A stretch of 64,000 bases of DNA from Pelobates cultripes (taxonomy: Eukaryota > Chordata > Amphibia > Anura > Pelobatidae), in contig OW240917.1 of assembly GCA_933207985.1 (NCBI GenBank), positions 114,436,685 to 114,500,684 on the forward strand, written 5' to 3'. The position numbers and the translations under genes were made by a program. Position 1 is the first letter of the stretch. Each line of letters opens with the position of its first letter. Below, one piece after another: positions 24,299-35,226 of the stretch. The notes beneath the pieces are model-generated. The model saw only the letters and a program-made list of their open reading frames with translations, had not been told where the DNA came from and did not search any database.

Positions 24299-25600
24299 CA
24301 GCACAAATATGCAAAACAGGTGTTGTCTCAAGCACACCTTATGGAACTAATCAATCAGCTTCATTATTTGCAACAGGTGTGCTTGAGCTGGAACACTTGA
24401 AATACCTGAACTAGCTAGGGGTTTGTTGAGTGTCATGGTTGACTTCATGTTAGAAATATGGTTAAGTCAAAAGAATGATCCACAAAGTTAATAGGAGATA
24501 ACATTGCCCTTCACAAACAAGGAACAGGATACAAAAGGATAGGGAAGGCACTGTTGGAAGTATAGTTCACAAGTTTAAAGTTGAAGGAACAGTGGTTACA
24601 CTGCCTGGACGGGGCAAAAAAAGGAAGCTATCTATGGCTACAATTAGATTTCTGAGAAGGCAGGTTGTGAAAAACACTTGAGTGACCACAAGACTTGGTG
24701 GCAACAATCACTGAGGTTTCAGTGAGCTCAGTAAGGTGCGTACTAAATGCAGAAGGTTTTCATGCCAGAACTCCAAAATGTACACCACTACTAATCCAAA
24801 AGCGCAAAAAAGAATTTTCAGATATGCTCAAAATCATATAAATAAGTAAATAGAAGTTTAATAGAAGTTTTGGAATACAGTGCTGTGGAGTGATGAAACA
24901 AAACTAGAACTTTTCGGCCCAGTGGATCAGCGCTATGTCTGGGGGAAGAAGAATGAACCATACACTGAAAAGAACACTCTGCCTACAGTTAAGCATTGTG
25001 GTGGCTCAGTGATATTCTAGAGTTGGTTTGCCCTCTCTGGCATGGGAAATCTGCAGCATGTGGAAGGCAAGATGGATTCATTGAGGTATCAGGAAATCCT
25101 AAAAGAAAATGTAATGCTGTCTGTGAGGAAGCTGAAGCTTGGGCGTCATTGGACCTTCCAATAAGACAATGATCCCAAGCATACATCAAGAAGTCCTGCA
25201 GTGGCCATCAGTTACCTGAATTGAACCCCATAGAAAATCTCTGGTGGAGTTTTAAGAAGGTGGTTGCAGCACACGATCCTTAATATATTCCTGAACTGGA
25301 GGTCATTGCTCATGAGCAATGGGTGAAGATTCCTCAGTAATGCTGCCAGAAGCTAGTGTCTGGCTATGCATCTTGTTTGTTGCAGGTCATAACCACAAAA
25401 GGGTGCTCTAAGGGTGACTAAAGATGCTTGCCATGAAGGGGATGAATAATTTGAAGACTAGAAAATTCATTATAAGTTGCATTTTCTTTCTTTTTGCTTT
25501 CTTTGAATTTGGAGAAACCACTCAAAGCATTTATGGTGTTGTGCTATTTCAATTGCTTTTGTTTCATTTGTTCATTGCAAACAGCTTAAAGTCTGTACCT
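24299..25600 (+). pseudogene. Tc1-like transposase remnant lacking its left end (copy A)
   Basis: Plus-strand frames give a Tc1-like transposase: an N-terminal part around HKQGTGYKRIGKALLE, then WSDETKLELFGP with the first catalytic Asp, TVKHCGGSV, DNDPKHTSRS with the second Asp, and NPIENLW with the Glu. Several stops and frameshifts and a small deletion between the second Asp and the Glu make it inactive. The right terminal repeat is at about 25430-25600. The left terminal repeat, still present in copy B at about 40250-40441, is deleted here. Confidence 0.8.
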
Positions 25601-26420
25601 AGGCAGCGAGCTTGCATGGTGGAGCTGATGGTAGCACCGTTGACTTGGAGGGAGACAGATACAGGAGTAGCAACACATGAGGGAGGAAAGACCAGAATTT
25701 CAGTTTTGGTCAAGTTGAATTTAAGGAAGTGGGCAGCCATCCAGTTAGAAATAGCAGAGAGGCAGTCAGAGACACTAGTCAAGAGGGACGGGGAGAGATC
25801 AGGGAAGGACAGATACATTTGCATGTCATCTAGGGGGAGTGGTAGATTATATAAATTCTTAAAGGAGTGGGTTTAAATAGGCGGACAGTGTGTACTTCAA
25901 AAGAATAGGGCAAGGAAGAGTTATGATTGGTTGAAAGGTACATTGAGGGGAGAGAAGGATCCCTTCACCACCTCCTTTGCAGTTGAGTCTGGGAGTTTGA
26001 GAGAATTGTAGCCTACCAAAACATAAAGAGGCAGGAGTAGCGCTATCAGAGGGGGACAGCCAGGTCTCTGTAAGTGCCAGTAGTGTGAGTGAGTTTGAGA
26101 TGAAAAAGTAGTGTATGGCTGTTGATTTTAAATTACTGCAGATGGAGCGGGCATTCCAAAGTGCACACTGAATGTTGGTAAGTGAGGGTAAAGGGCAGGG
26201 TATTGTGATGAGGTTTGTGGGGTTTCTGGTTTTCTTAATGTGTGTAGAGAAGGTGAAGGGCCCTGGGTTGGGAGAGACATCACCAGCTGCTAGAAGCAGG
26301 AGGAAAGAAAGTGACAGGAGGTGTGTGGGTTTTGTATGCATGGGGTCTAGGATGAGATCGATTGTGGGTAAGAGTCAGAGAGTAAAAAAATTAGTGCAAG
26401 GCATGAGATGAGCAAAGGGG
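25601..26420 (-). pseudogene. Internally deleted L2/CR1-type LINE ORF2 (copy A)
   Basis: On the minus strand, 26341-25859 encodes the N-terminal part of an AP-type endonuclease. It has a leader-like hydrophobic run, GDVSPNPGP, the LWNARSI block and LLALTETWLSP with the catalytic Glu. The next segment, 25832-25610, is the reverse transcriptase region after the active site (Asp-Asp, then YLSFPDLSPSLL, WMAAHFLKFNLTKTEILVFP). The endonuclease C-terminus and most of the RT palm are missing, so an internal deletion joins the two. Both parts match L2/CR1-type LINEs. The plus-strand frame through this region is a shadow. Confidence 0.8.
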
Positions 26421-26748
26421 GGAGGGGGGTGTAGCAGAGAAGGGCACATGTGGATGGGGGATGAGTGAAGTGGGTGTAAGGAGAGATTTTATACTGAGGG
26501 AGAAGTTGGAAATAAAGAGGAGGAGAAGACTTTGCTAAACTGGGAAAAAGTAAATTGGAAATAATTGGAATATTAAGAGCAGGTGGAGGTAGGGTAAATA
26601 TTAAGTTTTATGGGTTAAGAAAGTGCAGGAGTGTACTAATAAGATGCAGTGTGTACACCTGTTATTTTTACTTATCTAAAATTTGAGTCGGACGGACAAT
26701 CTATAAATGTAATAATGAGTATGCGGTGTGGTGGTGAGGGGAGGGCGG

Positions 26749-27286
26749 CAGCGGCATACATAGCGCGGTCGCAGCTGCAACCGGGCCCGTCACTCCAGGG
26801 GGCCTGGCCTGCAATGTGTTGCGGCCCCGTCCGCGCGGTATAATTGCCGGGACCGGGCCCCCTCTGATGATGTCAGACGCTGGGAGGAAGTGACTGCCAC
26901 GGTCATTCCTCCCAGCAACCACCAGGAGCCCGCACGGGAGGAAGCAGACCCATCAACCCATCAACCTGAGCCACTGGACCCCAGGGAAGTCACCCTCCTG
27001 CACCTAAAAGGTAGGTAATAGGAGGGTGACTAAAATATTTTGCGTGTATGTATGTGTGTCTCTGTGTATGTGACTGTGTCTGTATGTATCTGTGTGTATG
27101 TGTGTGTCTATGTATGTGTCTGTGTGTGTTTGTGTGTGTGTCTCTGTGTGTGTGTCTGTATGTATTTCTGTGTGTGTCTGTATGGGGTGGCGGTGGGGGA
27201 GATGTGGTGGCGGTGGGGGGGATAGGGTGGGGGGGCCCCATGGATCAGTTTTGCACCGGGGCCCCGTGGTTGTGTGTACGCCACTG
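26749..27286 (+). mobile_element. Complete hAT MITE with 8-bp TSD (copy A)
   Basis: Left end CAGCGGCATACATAGCGCGG, right end the reverse complement of CAGTGGCGTACACACAACC. The exact duplication GAGGGCGG lies at 26741-26748 and 27287-27294. The 538-bp interior has GC-rich arms, the CCACTGGACCCC box and a TG/TATG microsatellite, and codes for nothing. This is the reference copy for the remnants at 1-740 and 1100-1200. Confidence 0.92.
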
Positions 27287-27699
27287 GAGGGCGGGTATCA
27301 AACTTTCTTACAGCAATATTGGGGCTTGATAATTCTGAAATCAGGCTATTGAATAAAGATATGTGAGGGTCAGATAGGCTTGCAATAAAGCTGAGGGAGG
27401 GGGATATGTATCTAGGCACAGAGATGAAGGGATAGTTATTCAAATAAAAAACAAACATATCAATAAAAGAAGGGAGGGGTCAGAGGTCAGTCAGAAATCA
27501 GAGGGGAAATAGAGGAATACATATAGGTGAATAAAACAATTACATACAGGGCTAGCAAAACTACACTTTAGCATGACAGACAAGGTATAAAGGCAAGAAA
27601 ATATACAATGCGCACAGCATATATAAAATAAAATGTACAGGGTGGTTAGATTAAATATAAATGATGCTGTGCAGGATAGAGTCTTAGTGTAGTCTTCCA

Positions 27700-28427
27700 A
27701 AAGGCTACCTTTGCTTAGTGCAGACGATCAGCAGATGGAGCTCAGACGTTCGTAATATTTGTCTGAGGCCCCTAATTCTTGCAGGTGGTATAGCTGCCCA
27801 TTCGTCTTGGGAAAATGTCTCCAGGTCATGCAAAGTCTTGGGTTGTCACGTTTGATATCTCCCCAGAGTGGCTCGATAATATTAATGTCAGGAGACTATG
27901 CTGTCCACTCCAAAACCTTCACCTTTTTCTGCTGTAACCACAGGAGGGTCAACTTGGCCTTGTGCTTAGGGTCATTGTCATGCTGGAAAGTCCAAGAGCG
28001 TCCCATGTGCAGGCTTCGTGCAGAAGAATGCAAATTGTCTGTCAGTATTTTCTGATAACATGCTGCATTCATCTTGCCATCAATTTTCACAAGATTCTCA
28101 GTGCCTCAAAACATCAAGATTCCACACACACTCAAAACATCAGTGAGCCACCACCATGCTTCACAGTGGGGATGGTATTGTTTTCACTATAGGCCTTGTT
28201 GATCCTTCTATAAATATAACGCTTATGGTTGTTACTATAAAGCTCTATTTTGGTCTTGTTATTCTAAATTACAGTCTGCCAGAAGCTGTGAGGCATGTCA
28301 AGGTGGTGTTGGGCATATTGTAACTGGCTTTTTTGTGGCATTGCTGCAGTACAGGTTTCTTTCTGGCAACTCGACCGTGCAGCTCATTTTTGTTCAAGTA
28401 TTGTGCTCCTTGAAATAACCACACAGT
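27700..28427 (-). pseudogene. Tc1-like transposase C-terminal half, DD34E type (copy A)
   Basis: Minus-strand translation gives GKMNAACYQKILTDNLHSSA, FQHDNDPKHKAK (second catalytic Asp), LLWLQQKKVKVLEW, then an in-frame TAG followed by SPDINIIEPLW (catalytic Glu). The Asp-to-Glu spacing is 34 residues, the Tc1 value. Upstream coding sequence is scrambled. The element stops abruptly at 28427, where the R4-like sequence begins, with no terminal inverted repeat there. That marks a breakpoint and not a natural transposon end. Confidence 0.8.
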
Positions 28428-30714
28428 CCCGAGTGCTCCTATCACAACTGGGACTACTACTGCCTTCACTTTCCACATACTTCTAGTTCTTCTTTCAGTC
28501 CTTGGTTTTTGTCCACCTTCTCATGTTCCTTCTTCCTGATGTTATAGTTACTGGATATTGCCACATCCACCATGACTGCAGTCTTTTGTTCCCTGTCTAC
28601 TACCACGATGTCTGGTTGGTTGGTCAGCACTTGCTTGTCTGTCTGGATCTTGAATCCCCACAGGATCTTAGCCCTGTCATTCTCAACTACCCTTTGTAGT
28701 ATCTCCCATCTGGACATAGGCAGGTCCAATCCATATTCTGTGCAGATGTTTCGGTACACAATCCCAGCAACTTGGTTGTGTCTCTCTGTGTATGCTGTTC
28801 CTGCTAACATCTTGCATCTGGCTACTAGGTGCTGGACTGTCTTGGAGGCCTCTTTGCACAGTCTGCACTTTGGGTCTTGCCTGGTGTGGTAGACTCCAGC
28901 TTCTATTGATCTGGTGCCGAGTGCCTGCTCCTGTGCTGCTAGGATTGGTGCCTCACTGCTGTCTTTCAGTCCTGCCTTTTCCAACCACTGGTATGATTTT
29001 GTCATGTGAGCCACATCCACTATCTGCTGGTGGTACACCCCATGGAGAGGATTGTCTTGCCAAGAACCTACTTTTTTTTCTGCATCCTCGATCTGTGGAA
29101 GTCTCAGGCATGCCCTTAGCAGTTCATCTTTCGGAGCTATCTTTGTGATGTACTTGTGGATGTTCAGTGTTTCATCCAGGACTGTGGCCTTGACACTCCT
29201 TCCTTCCGGCTAGTGTACAGTCTCTGGGTGCTGGGTTTCAGGTGGAATCCTACATTCATAGTGAGTAGTTTCCTGGTCTTGACATCCATGGTGACCAGTT
29301 TTTCTCTTGGCCAGGTTATTATTCCAGCTGGGCACTTGATGACTGGTAGGACATATGTGTTGATGGCTTGGATCTTGTTCTTGCCATTGAGCTGAGACTT
29401 CAGGACCTGTCTGACTCTTTGGAGGTACTTGGATGTTGCTATCCTCCTTGTCTCTTCCTCATGGTTGCCATGCGTTTGAGGTACCCCCAGGTACTTGTAG
29501 CTGTTCTCTACATCTTCTATTTGGCCTTCTGGAACTTCACCTCCTTCTGTCCTGATCATCTTCCCTCTGTTTGCGATCATCCACCCACATTACTCTAGTC
29601 TGAAGGACATTCCAATGAGTCAATGTCTCGCTCATTCTTGGCATACAGCTTGATGTTGTCCATGTAGTGTAGGTGGCTGATGGTAGCTCCACTCTTGAAC
29701 CTGTATTCGTATCCACTCTTGAACCTGTATTTGTATCCACTCTTGAACCTGTATTCATATCCACTCTTCTTATAATCTGGCTAAGGGGGTTGAGGCCTAT
29801 GCAGAACAGCATTGAGGATAGTGCATCAACTTGGTATATGCCACATTTAATGTTCACTTGAGTTATTGTCCTTGAATTGGCTTCTAGAGTTGTTTTCCAC
29901 TTGCCCATCGAGTTCTTGGTGAAGGCTCTTATTGTCTTGCTGACCTTGTAGAGAGCCAAGCATTCCAGTATCCATTCTGTCATAGGCTTTCTTGTAGTCA
30001 ATCCAGGCCGTACACAGATTGGTCTGTCTGGTCTTAGAATCCCTTGTGACTGCTTGGTCTACCAGTAGTTTGTGTTTTGATCCTCTGGTGTTGTTTCCAA
30101 TCCCCGGAGTATTGCCCTTGGATCTTGGAGGCCATGATGCCTGACAGGAGTTTCCATGTTGTGGGGAGGCAGGTTATTGCATGGGGCTGTTCCCTTGTAA
30201 GGGTCCTTCATGACCAGTATTGTTATGCCTTGTGTTAGCCAGTCAGGGTGGGATTCTGTTGCTAGTAGCTGGTTCATTTGTGCTGCAAGGCATGCAGCGC
30301 TGTTAACTTCTTTATCCAGTAGTTGAGGATCATGTCAGGTCCTGGAGCTGACCAGCTCTTTATGTGTGCTGGAAGCATGCAGTGGTCTGCTTTCAGGTCT
30401 CCTAGCCACTGGGCCTCCCAGATATTCTTCCAGTACTGTTCGGCCTCAGCTCTGGGTGGGTCTTGCGAGGAGATGTGGTGGTTACCCTGTAGCTGTGCAT
30501 ACACCTTGGATGGATCTTTGGTAAAGAGGGCATTGATTCTCTTAGCCTCTGCTTCTCTGGTGTATCTGCTCAGTCTGGTTGCCAGTACTGGCAGTCTTTG
30601 CTTAGCTGTTTCCAGCACCTCCAGTACGGGCATATCCTTGTACTTCCGCAGCAGCCAGGATCTATCTTTGATCTTTCCACCTCTGTTAAGTTGATCCAGC
30701 TTGCTAACTTCCAT
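28428..30714 (-). pseudogene. R4-like non-LTR retrotransposon body (copy A)
   Basis: Five overlapping minus-strand segments form one decayed ORF: reverse transcriptase, zinc finger and endonuclease. From N- to C-terminus: an RT entry region (WSAPGPDMILNYWIKKL, about 30330), WLTQGITILVMKDP, motif A WIDYKKAYDRM near 29995, then GIYQVDALSSMLFCIGLNP. Motif C near 29655 reads Tyr-Met-Asp-Asn, so the second catalytic Asp is lost. Next come the thumb (SYKYLGVPQTHG), a Cys-X2-Cys...His...Cys finger (CRLCKEA...HLVARC) and a QPDIVVVD...VMVDVAI block that fits a restriction-like PD-(D/E)XK endonuclease. A downstream zinc finger plus this nuclease is typical of the R2/R4 (Dong/Rex6) lineages, so the R4 call is inference. 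Several frameshifts make it dead. Confidence 0.75.
29689..29760 (-). repeat. 24-bp in-frame tandem repeat in the RT gene, 3 units (copy A)
   Basis: Three units of CCACTCTTGAACCTGTATTC plus four bases, with single-base variation, lie just before the motif C region of the R4-like RT. 24 bp equals eight codons, so frame is kept. Copy B has two units. Confidence 0.95.
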
Positions 30715-30719
30715 AATAT

Positions 30720-30965
30720 TTTGTAGTCTTTTGTAATATTTGATCAGGAAAAGAAAACTTTATTTTTTTTATTTTAATTTTTTTCTTGTCCTGATGAAAG
30801 CTCCATGTGGGGGATGAAAGGTTGACACTTTTATATGGATTAAATAAAAGTTACATTTTACTTGAAAACTTCTATAAAGAACTTGGAGTGCGGTCCTTTC
30901 TGCTACATCTACATGACTTTGCAAGACCTGCACCGGGCATCATCGAATATTACCAGGAGTGCAAG
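30720..30965 (+). repeat. Dispersed repeat with CTGATGA-hairpin-GAAA motif (copy A)
   Basis: It contains CTGATGAAAGCTCCATGTGG followed by GGGATGAAAGGTTGAC, then ATTAAATAAAAG and GGAGTGCGGTCCTT. It resembles the element in the paired inverted repeat at 60085-60337. It lies upstream of the R4-like body and could be its 5' flank or an unrelated short element. Confidence 0.45.
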
Positions 30966-30986
30966 CCCTTAATATAGATAGAGATA

Positions 30987-31021
<35 letters not shown>

Positions 31022-31060
31022 ATATAATGTATGTGTATATATATATATATATATATAATA

Positions 31061-32531
31061 GTTAATACAATGCTAAACAAAAATCTGCACACCAGTCAAG
31101 CCATAAGACTTGCTTTTCCCACAGAAATCCCAAATCAGCAGTGATGTTACAACCGCAAAGGATTCTGGGTGGGCATATGCAAATTAGTTTAACAAAGAAT
31201 CACATTTTTGCCTCATTCCATTTTAAACATGGATTCCTTTTAATTTGTGTTTGCAGTATACAACTGCTTGGAACACAATTTAGGATAAGATGCAAAACCA
31301 GTGAACCACTCATGGACAGCTGTTTCGTTGTTAATGCAACTCTTCAGCATGAGGTTGGTTACTGGTTTGCTTATGGAGGCTTGGTAGTGCTTGTGAAGCA
31401 AGATCCAAAAAGATTATGGTGGGGAAAAATTGTGATTGAAAACCCCTTCCACCTGAAGTATGTGGATAGTTAATACAATGCTAAACAAAAATCTGCACAC
31501 CAGTCAAGCCATAAGACTTGCTTTTCCCACAGAAATCCCAAATCAGCAGTGATGTTACAACCGCAAAGGATTCTGGGTGGGCATATGCAAATTAGTTTAA
31601 CAAAGAATCACATTTTTGCCTCATTCCATTTTAAACATGGATTCCTTTTAATTTGTGTTTGCAATATACAACTGATTGGAACACAATTTAGGATAAGATG
31701 CAAAACCAGTGAACCACTCATGGACAGCTGTTTCGTTGTTAATGCAACTCTTCAGCATGTGGTTGGTTACTGGTTTGCTAATTGAGGCTTGGTAGTGCTT
31801 GGGAAGCAAAATCTAAAAAGGTTATGGTGGGGAAAAATTGTGATTGAAAACCCCTTCCACCTGAAGTATGTGGATAGTTAATACAATGCTAAACAAAAAT
31901 CTGCACATCAGTCAAGCCATAAGACTTGCTTTTCCCACAGAAATCCCAAATCAGCAGTGATGTTACAACCGCAAAGGATTCTGGGTAGGCATATGCAAAT
32001 TAGTTTAACAAAGAATCACATTTTTGCCTCATTCCATTTTAAACATGGATTCCTTTTAATTTGTGTTTGCAGTATACAACTGCTTGGAACACAATTTAGG
32101 ATAAGATGCAAAACCAGTGAACCACTCATGGACAGCTGTTTCGTTGTTAATGCAACTCTTCAGCATGAGGTTGGTTACTGGTTTGCTTAGTAAGGCTTGG
32201 TAGTGCTTGGGAAGCAAAATTCAATTAGGTTATGGTGGGGAAAATTGTGATTGAAAACCCCTTCCACCTGAAGTATGTGGATAGTTAATACAATGCTAAA
32301 CAAAAATCTGCACACCAGTCAAGCCATAAGACTTGCTTTTCCCACAGAAATCCCAAATCAGCAGTGATGTTACAACCGCAAAGGAATCTGGGTGGGCATA
32401 TGCAAATTAGTTTAACAAAGAATCACATTTTTGCCTCATTCCATTTTAAACATGGATTCCTTTTAATTTGTGTTTGCAGTATACAACTGCTTGGAACACA
32501 ATTTAGGATAAGATGCAAAACCAGTGAACCA
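31061..32531 (+). repeat. 408-bp tandem array, about 3.6 units
   Basis: Units start at 31061, 31469, 31877 and 32284 (periods 408, 408, 407) with GTTAATACAATGCTAAACAA. The last unit is cut at about 32531 and replaced by an AT run. Each unit contains GGGCATATGCAAATTAG with an ATGCAAAT octamer and CCCAGAATCC on the minus strand. A 64-110-codon frame recurs in each unit only because 408 is divisible by three. It ends in stops and has no known domain. Confidence 0.97.
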
Positions 32532-33564
32532 TTATATATATATAATGTATGTTTTTAATTAATTTAGATACAGTTATTCAGAATACTAAATGGATATTCC
32601 AAGACTAAAGAGAACTGGACAGAAAGGAATTTTTTTAAAATGGCTTCTTGTCAGTGGCATCACTAGGGTTGGTGTCACCAGGTGCAGTAACTCACAGTTT
32701 TACCCCAACCCCCTTAATAATGTGTAAGCTGTAGTGGTTCTGGTGACTACAGTGTCCCTTTAAAGTGAGGTAAATTAGAGATTGGTGCCACTAATAATAT
32801 ACTGGATTGCCTTATTACCACCAGATGAGGACAAGAGGATGATGATGGGCAGTGGTTCCACTGGTCTAGTGTAGAACACGCTCTCTGGAGGCTGTTTATA
32901 ATAGTGTTCACAAAAATCAATGAACAGGAAGCAGCTCAATTTTCTTTGGCCCCTTACACAACTCAATGTCTGGGTCGCCAGGGCCTGACCGTGAGTATGC
33001 CTACAAGGCCTGCCAATAAGTCCACCTACATGGCCCACACATGAGTTCGCTCACAGGGAGTGGAGTGTATGTGTGTAGGGGATGTGTTGTGTGTTACTGT
33101 AGAGGATGTAATGTGTATGTGTGTTCTTATGGAATGTAGTGTATAGGGATACCAATTTGTGTAAGGGATGTAGTGTGTGTGTGTGTGTGTGTGTGTATAG
33201 GGGATTCAGTGTGTGTTTGTGTGTAAGGAATGCATTGCGTGTGTGTGTGTGTGTAAGGGATGCATTGTATGTCTCGGTGTGTCTGTGTGTGAGTAGGGAT
33301 GCATTGTGTGTTTCTGTGTATGTTTAAGGATGCATTGTGTATGTGTAGTGTGAAAGAGAGGGTATGTGGGGTAGGATAGGGGCTATTTTTATTTTATTAA
33401 TATAATTTTTTGTTAATATGATTTTTTTGTATATTTTTTTCTTTAAGTTTTGTGTCTTACACCCCCTTTAGTTTATCTCTTACAAGCTCCTTGTTTGTCT
33501 CTTACCCCCCCTCTTTGTATGTCTCCTAAATCCTCCCAACCCCTTTGTGTCTTACTCTTCCCAG
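32532..33564 (+). other. Mixed repeat fragments and TG-rich tract
   Basis: GTCAGTGGCATCACTAGGGT at about 32652 is a hAT-like terminus without a partner. GTGGTTCTGGTGACTACAGT near 32735, then CCCTTTAAAG, is a TTAA-MITE right-end fragment. About 33165-33360 is TG-rich with a recurring AGGGATGCATTGTGTG-like unit. No gene seen. Confidence 0.6.
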
Positions 33565-34242
33565 CAGGGCCGGACTGGGAAAAAAATTAGTCCCGGGCAT
33601 TTTTCAATCAGAGCGGCCCCCTAAGAAGGGGACGGGGCCAGAGAGTGTGTGTTTTGTCATCACTAATGACAACATGACAACACGCCCCCTCTCAAAGTGA
33701 GCATGTTGGTTCAATGCGCAGAGCCCCGCTGAAAAGCTCTGGCATTAGAAAAAGGCCCTGAATTTGTTCTGCGCAGCGCAAGCAAATTTAATAACATGCT
33801 TGCGCTGTGTTTGCTTTTAAATTGTCTCTGGTGTCTCCACAAGTGGGATACCAGAGGGCAAAAGGGCCAGGAAAGTGCATGGTGCATATGTTTGGAGCCT
33901 GCTTGTGGGATTGCGTGTGTGTAGAGTGTGGTGTGGTATTGTATAAATAGGTCAATTTAATTTGTGTTTGTGGTGTAATATGTGTGGCTAGGGGCTGTAG
34001 AGAGTGTGTGTATAGGGGGCATAGTTTTATAGGGGATGCAGCGAGTGTGTGCATACGGGCTGAAGTGTGTGTGTATAGGTGGCGTAGTGTGTGTAGGGGT
34101 TGCAGAGAGGGTGTGTTTAGAGAATGTTGTATGTGTTTGCTGACAAGGAATGTAGTGTGTGTGTGTAGGAGATCTACTGTGTAAAGGACCCAGTGTGTGT
34201 GTGTGTGTAGAGGATTAAGAGTGCATATAGGGTAAGGGATCA
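33565..34242 (+). mobile_element. hAT-like MITE start, cut by assembly gap
   Basis: CAGGGCCGGACTGGGAAAAA is a hAT-style left terminus. The interior becomes a TGTGTAG-rich minisatellite from about 33910 and runs into the N gap, so no right end can be checked. Confidence 0.5.
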
Positions 34243-34342
34243 NNNNNNNNNNNNNNNNNNNNNNNNNNNNNNNNNNNNNNNNNNNNNNNNNNNNNNNNNN
34301 NNNNNNNNNNNNNNNNNNNNNNNNNNNNNNNNNNNNNNNNNN
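34243..34342. other. Assembly gap (100 N)
   Basis: Exactly 100 N, the usual placeholder for a gap of unknown size. Copy B of the large duplication begins at the next base. Confidence 0.99.
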
Positions 34343-34726
34343 ACTGCCTCAACCACTACTGCCCTGTCTGACATCCCAGGAGATGCTTAAAGTGTCTATG
34401 CGTGTTTCTTGGACATACAGCTTCCAATGGACAGTAAGTCCAATGTGTCAGAGGATAGTGGCCTATTGACTTTTTTGCCAAACATGTCCTTGACTGTTGT
34501 AACTTCAATATTATGATTTGTTTTTTGTATTTGTACTGGTAAATTATTGTAAAATGGGCACTGTATGTTCAATATGCGTGATTCAGTGCTTTGTTTGTGC
34601 CTGTCCTAAATAAAGAATTAAAAACAAAAAAAATAAAAACTTATGAGCATACCATGAGTGCTCATTCATATATTTCTATGTAAGTGTGGCTGCATGTATT
34701 GTAAGATTATACAAATAGTTACAATG

Positions 34727-35226
34727 TTAAAGGACCACTCTAGGCACCCAGACCACTTCAGCTTAATGAAGTGGTCTGGGTGCCAGTTCCCTCTAGGATT
34801 AACCAATTTTTTTATAAACATAGCAGTTTCAGAGAAACTGCTATGTTTATAAATGGGTTAATCCAGCCTCTAAAGCCTCTAGTGGCTGTCTCATTGACAG
34901 CCACTAGAGGCGTTTGCGTGATTCTCACTGTGAAAATCACAGTGAGAAGACACAAGTGTCCATAGGAAAGCAGCATGAATGCTTTCCTATAAGACTGGCT
35001 GAATGCGCGTGCAGCCCCTGCCGCGCATGCACATTCAGCCGAAGAGGAGGATCAAGGGCGGAGAGGAGGAGGAGAGCTCCCTGCCCGGCGCTGGAAAAAA
35101 GGTAAGTTTAACCCCTTTCCTCTCCCCAGCTGGGCGCGAGGGGGACCCTGAGGGTGGGGGCAGCCTCAGGGCACTATAGTGCCAGGAAAACAAGTATGTT
35201 TTCCTGGCACTATAGTGGTCCTTTAA
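34727..35226 (+). mobile_element. TTAA MITE of serial hairpins (copy B)
   Basis: Counterpart of 19256-19755, with the same TTAA ends and hairpin order. I saw no difference by eye. Confidence 0.92.

Larger units (their letters stand above)
18872..31000 (+). repeat. Large direct duplication, copy A
   Basis: From 18872 onward the sequence matches 34343 onward almost base for base (offset 15471), with scattered substitutions and small indels. After a 788-bp gap in copy A at 24298/24299 the offset changes to 16143. Similarity ends inside an AT-rich microsatellite at about 31000. Nested transposons and their breakpoints are shared by both copies, so they predate the duplication or the two copies are alleles. 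Confidence 0.95.

Noticed and set aside
25424..25876. 150-codon plus-strand frame (repeated at 41569-42021)
   Set aside because: It crosses the end of a Tc1-like element and is antisense to a LINE RT segment, which carries the real similarity.
28572..29395. Plus-strand frames over the R4-like element
   Set aside because: Shadows of the minus-strand RT/endonuclease coding sequence.
29689..29760. CRISPR-like short repeats
   Set aside because: Units are directly adjacent with no spacers, and the host is a vertebrate. This is a minisatellite.
31141..32558. Repeated frames of 64-110 codons in the 408-bp array, possible gene family
   Set aside because: They recur because the unit length is a multiple of three. 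They end at different stops, lack a known domain and show no sign of codon-level conservation beyond the DNA identity.
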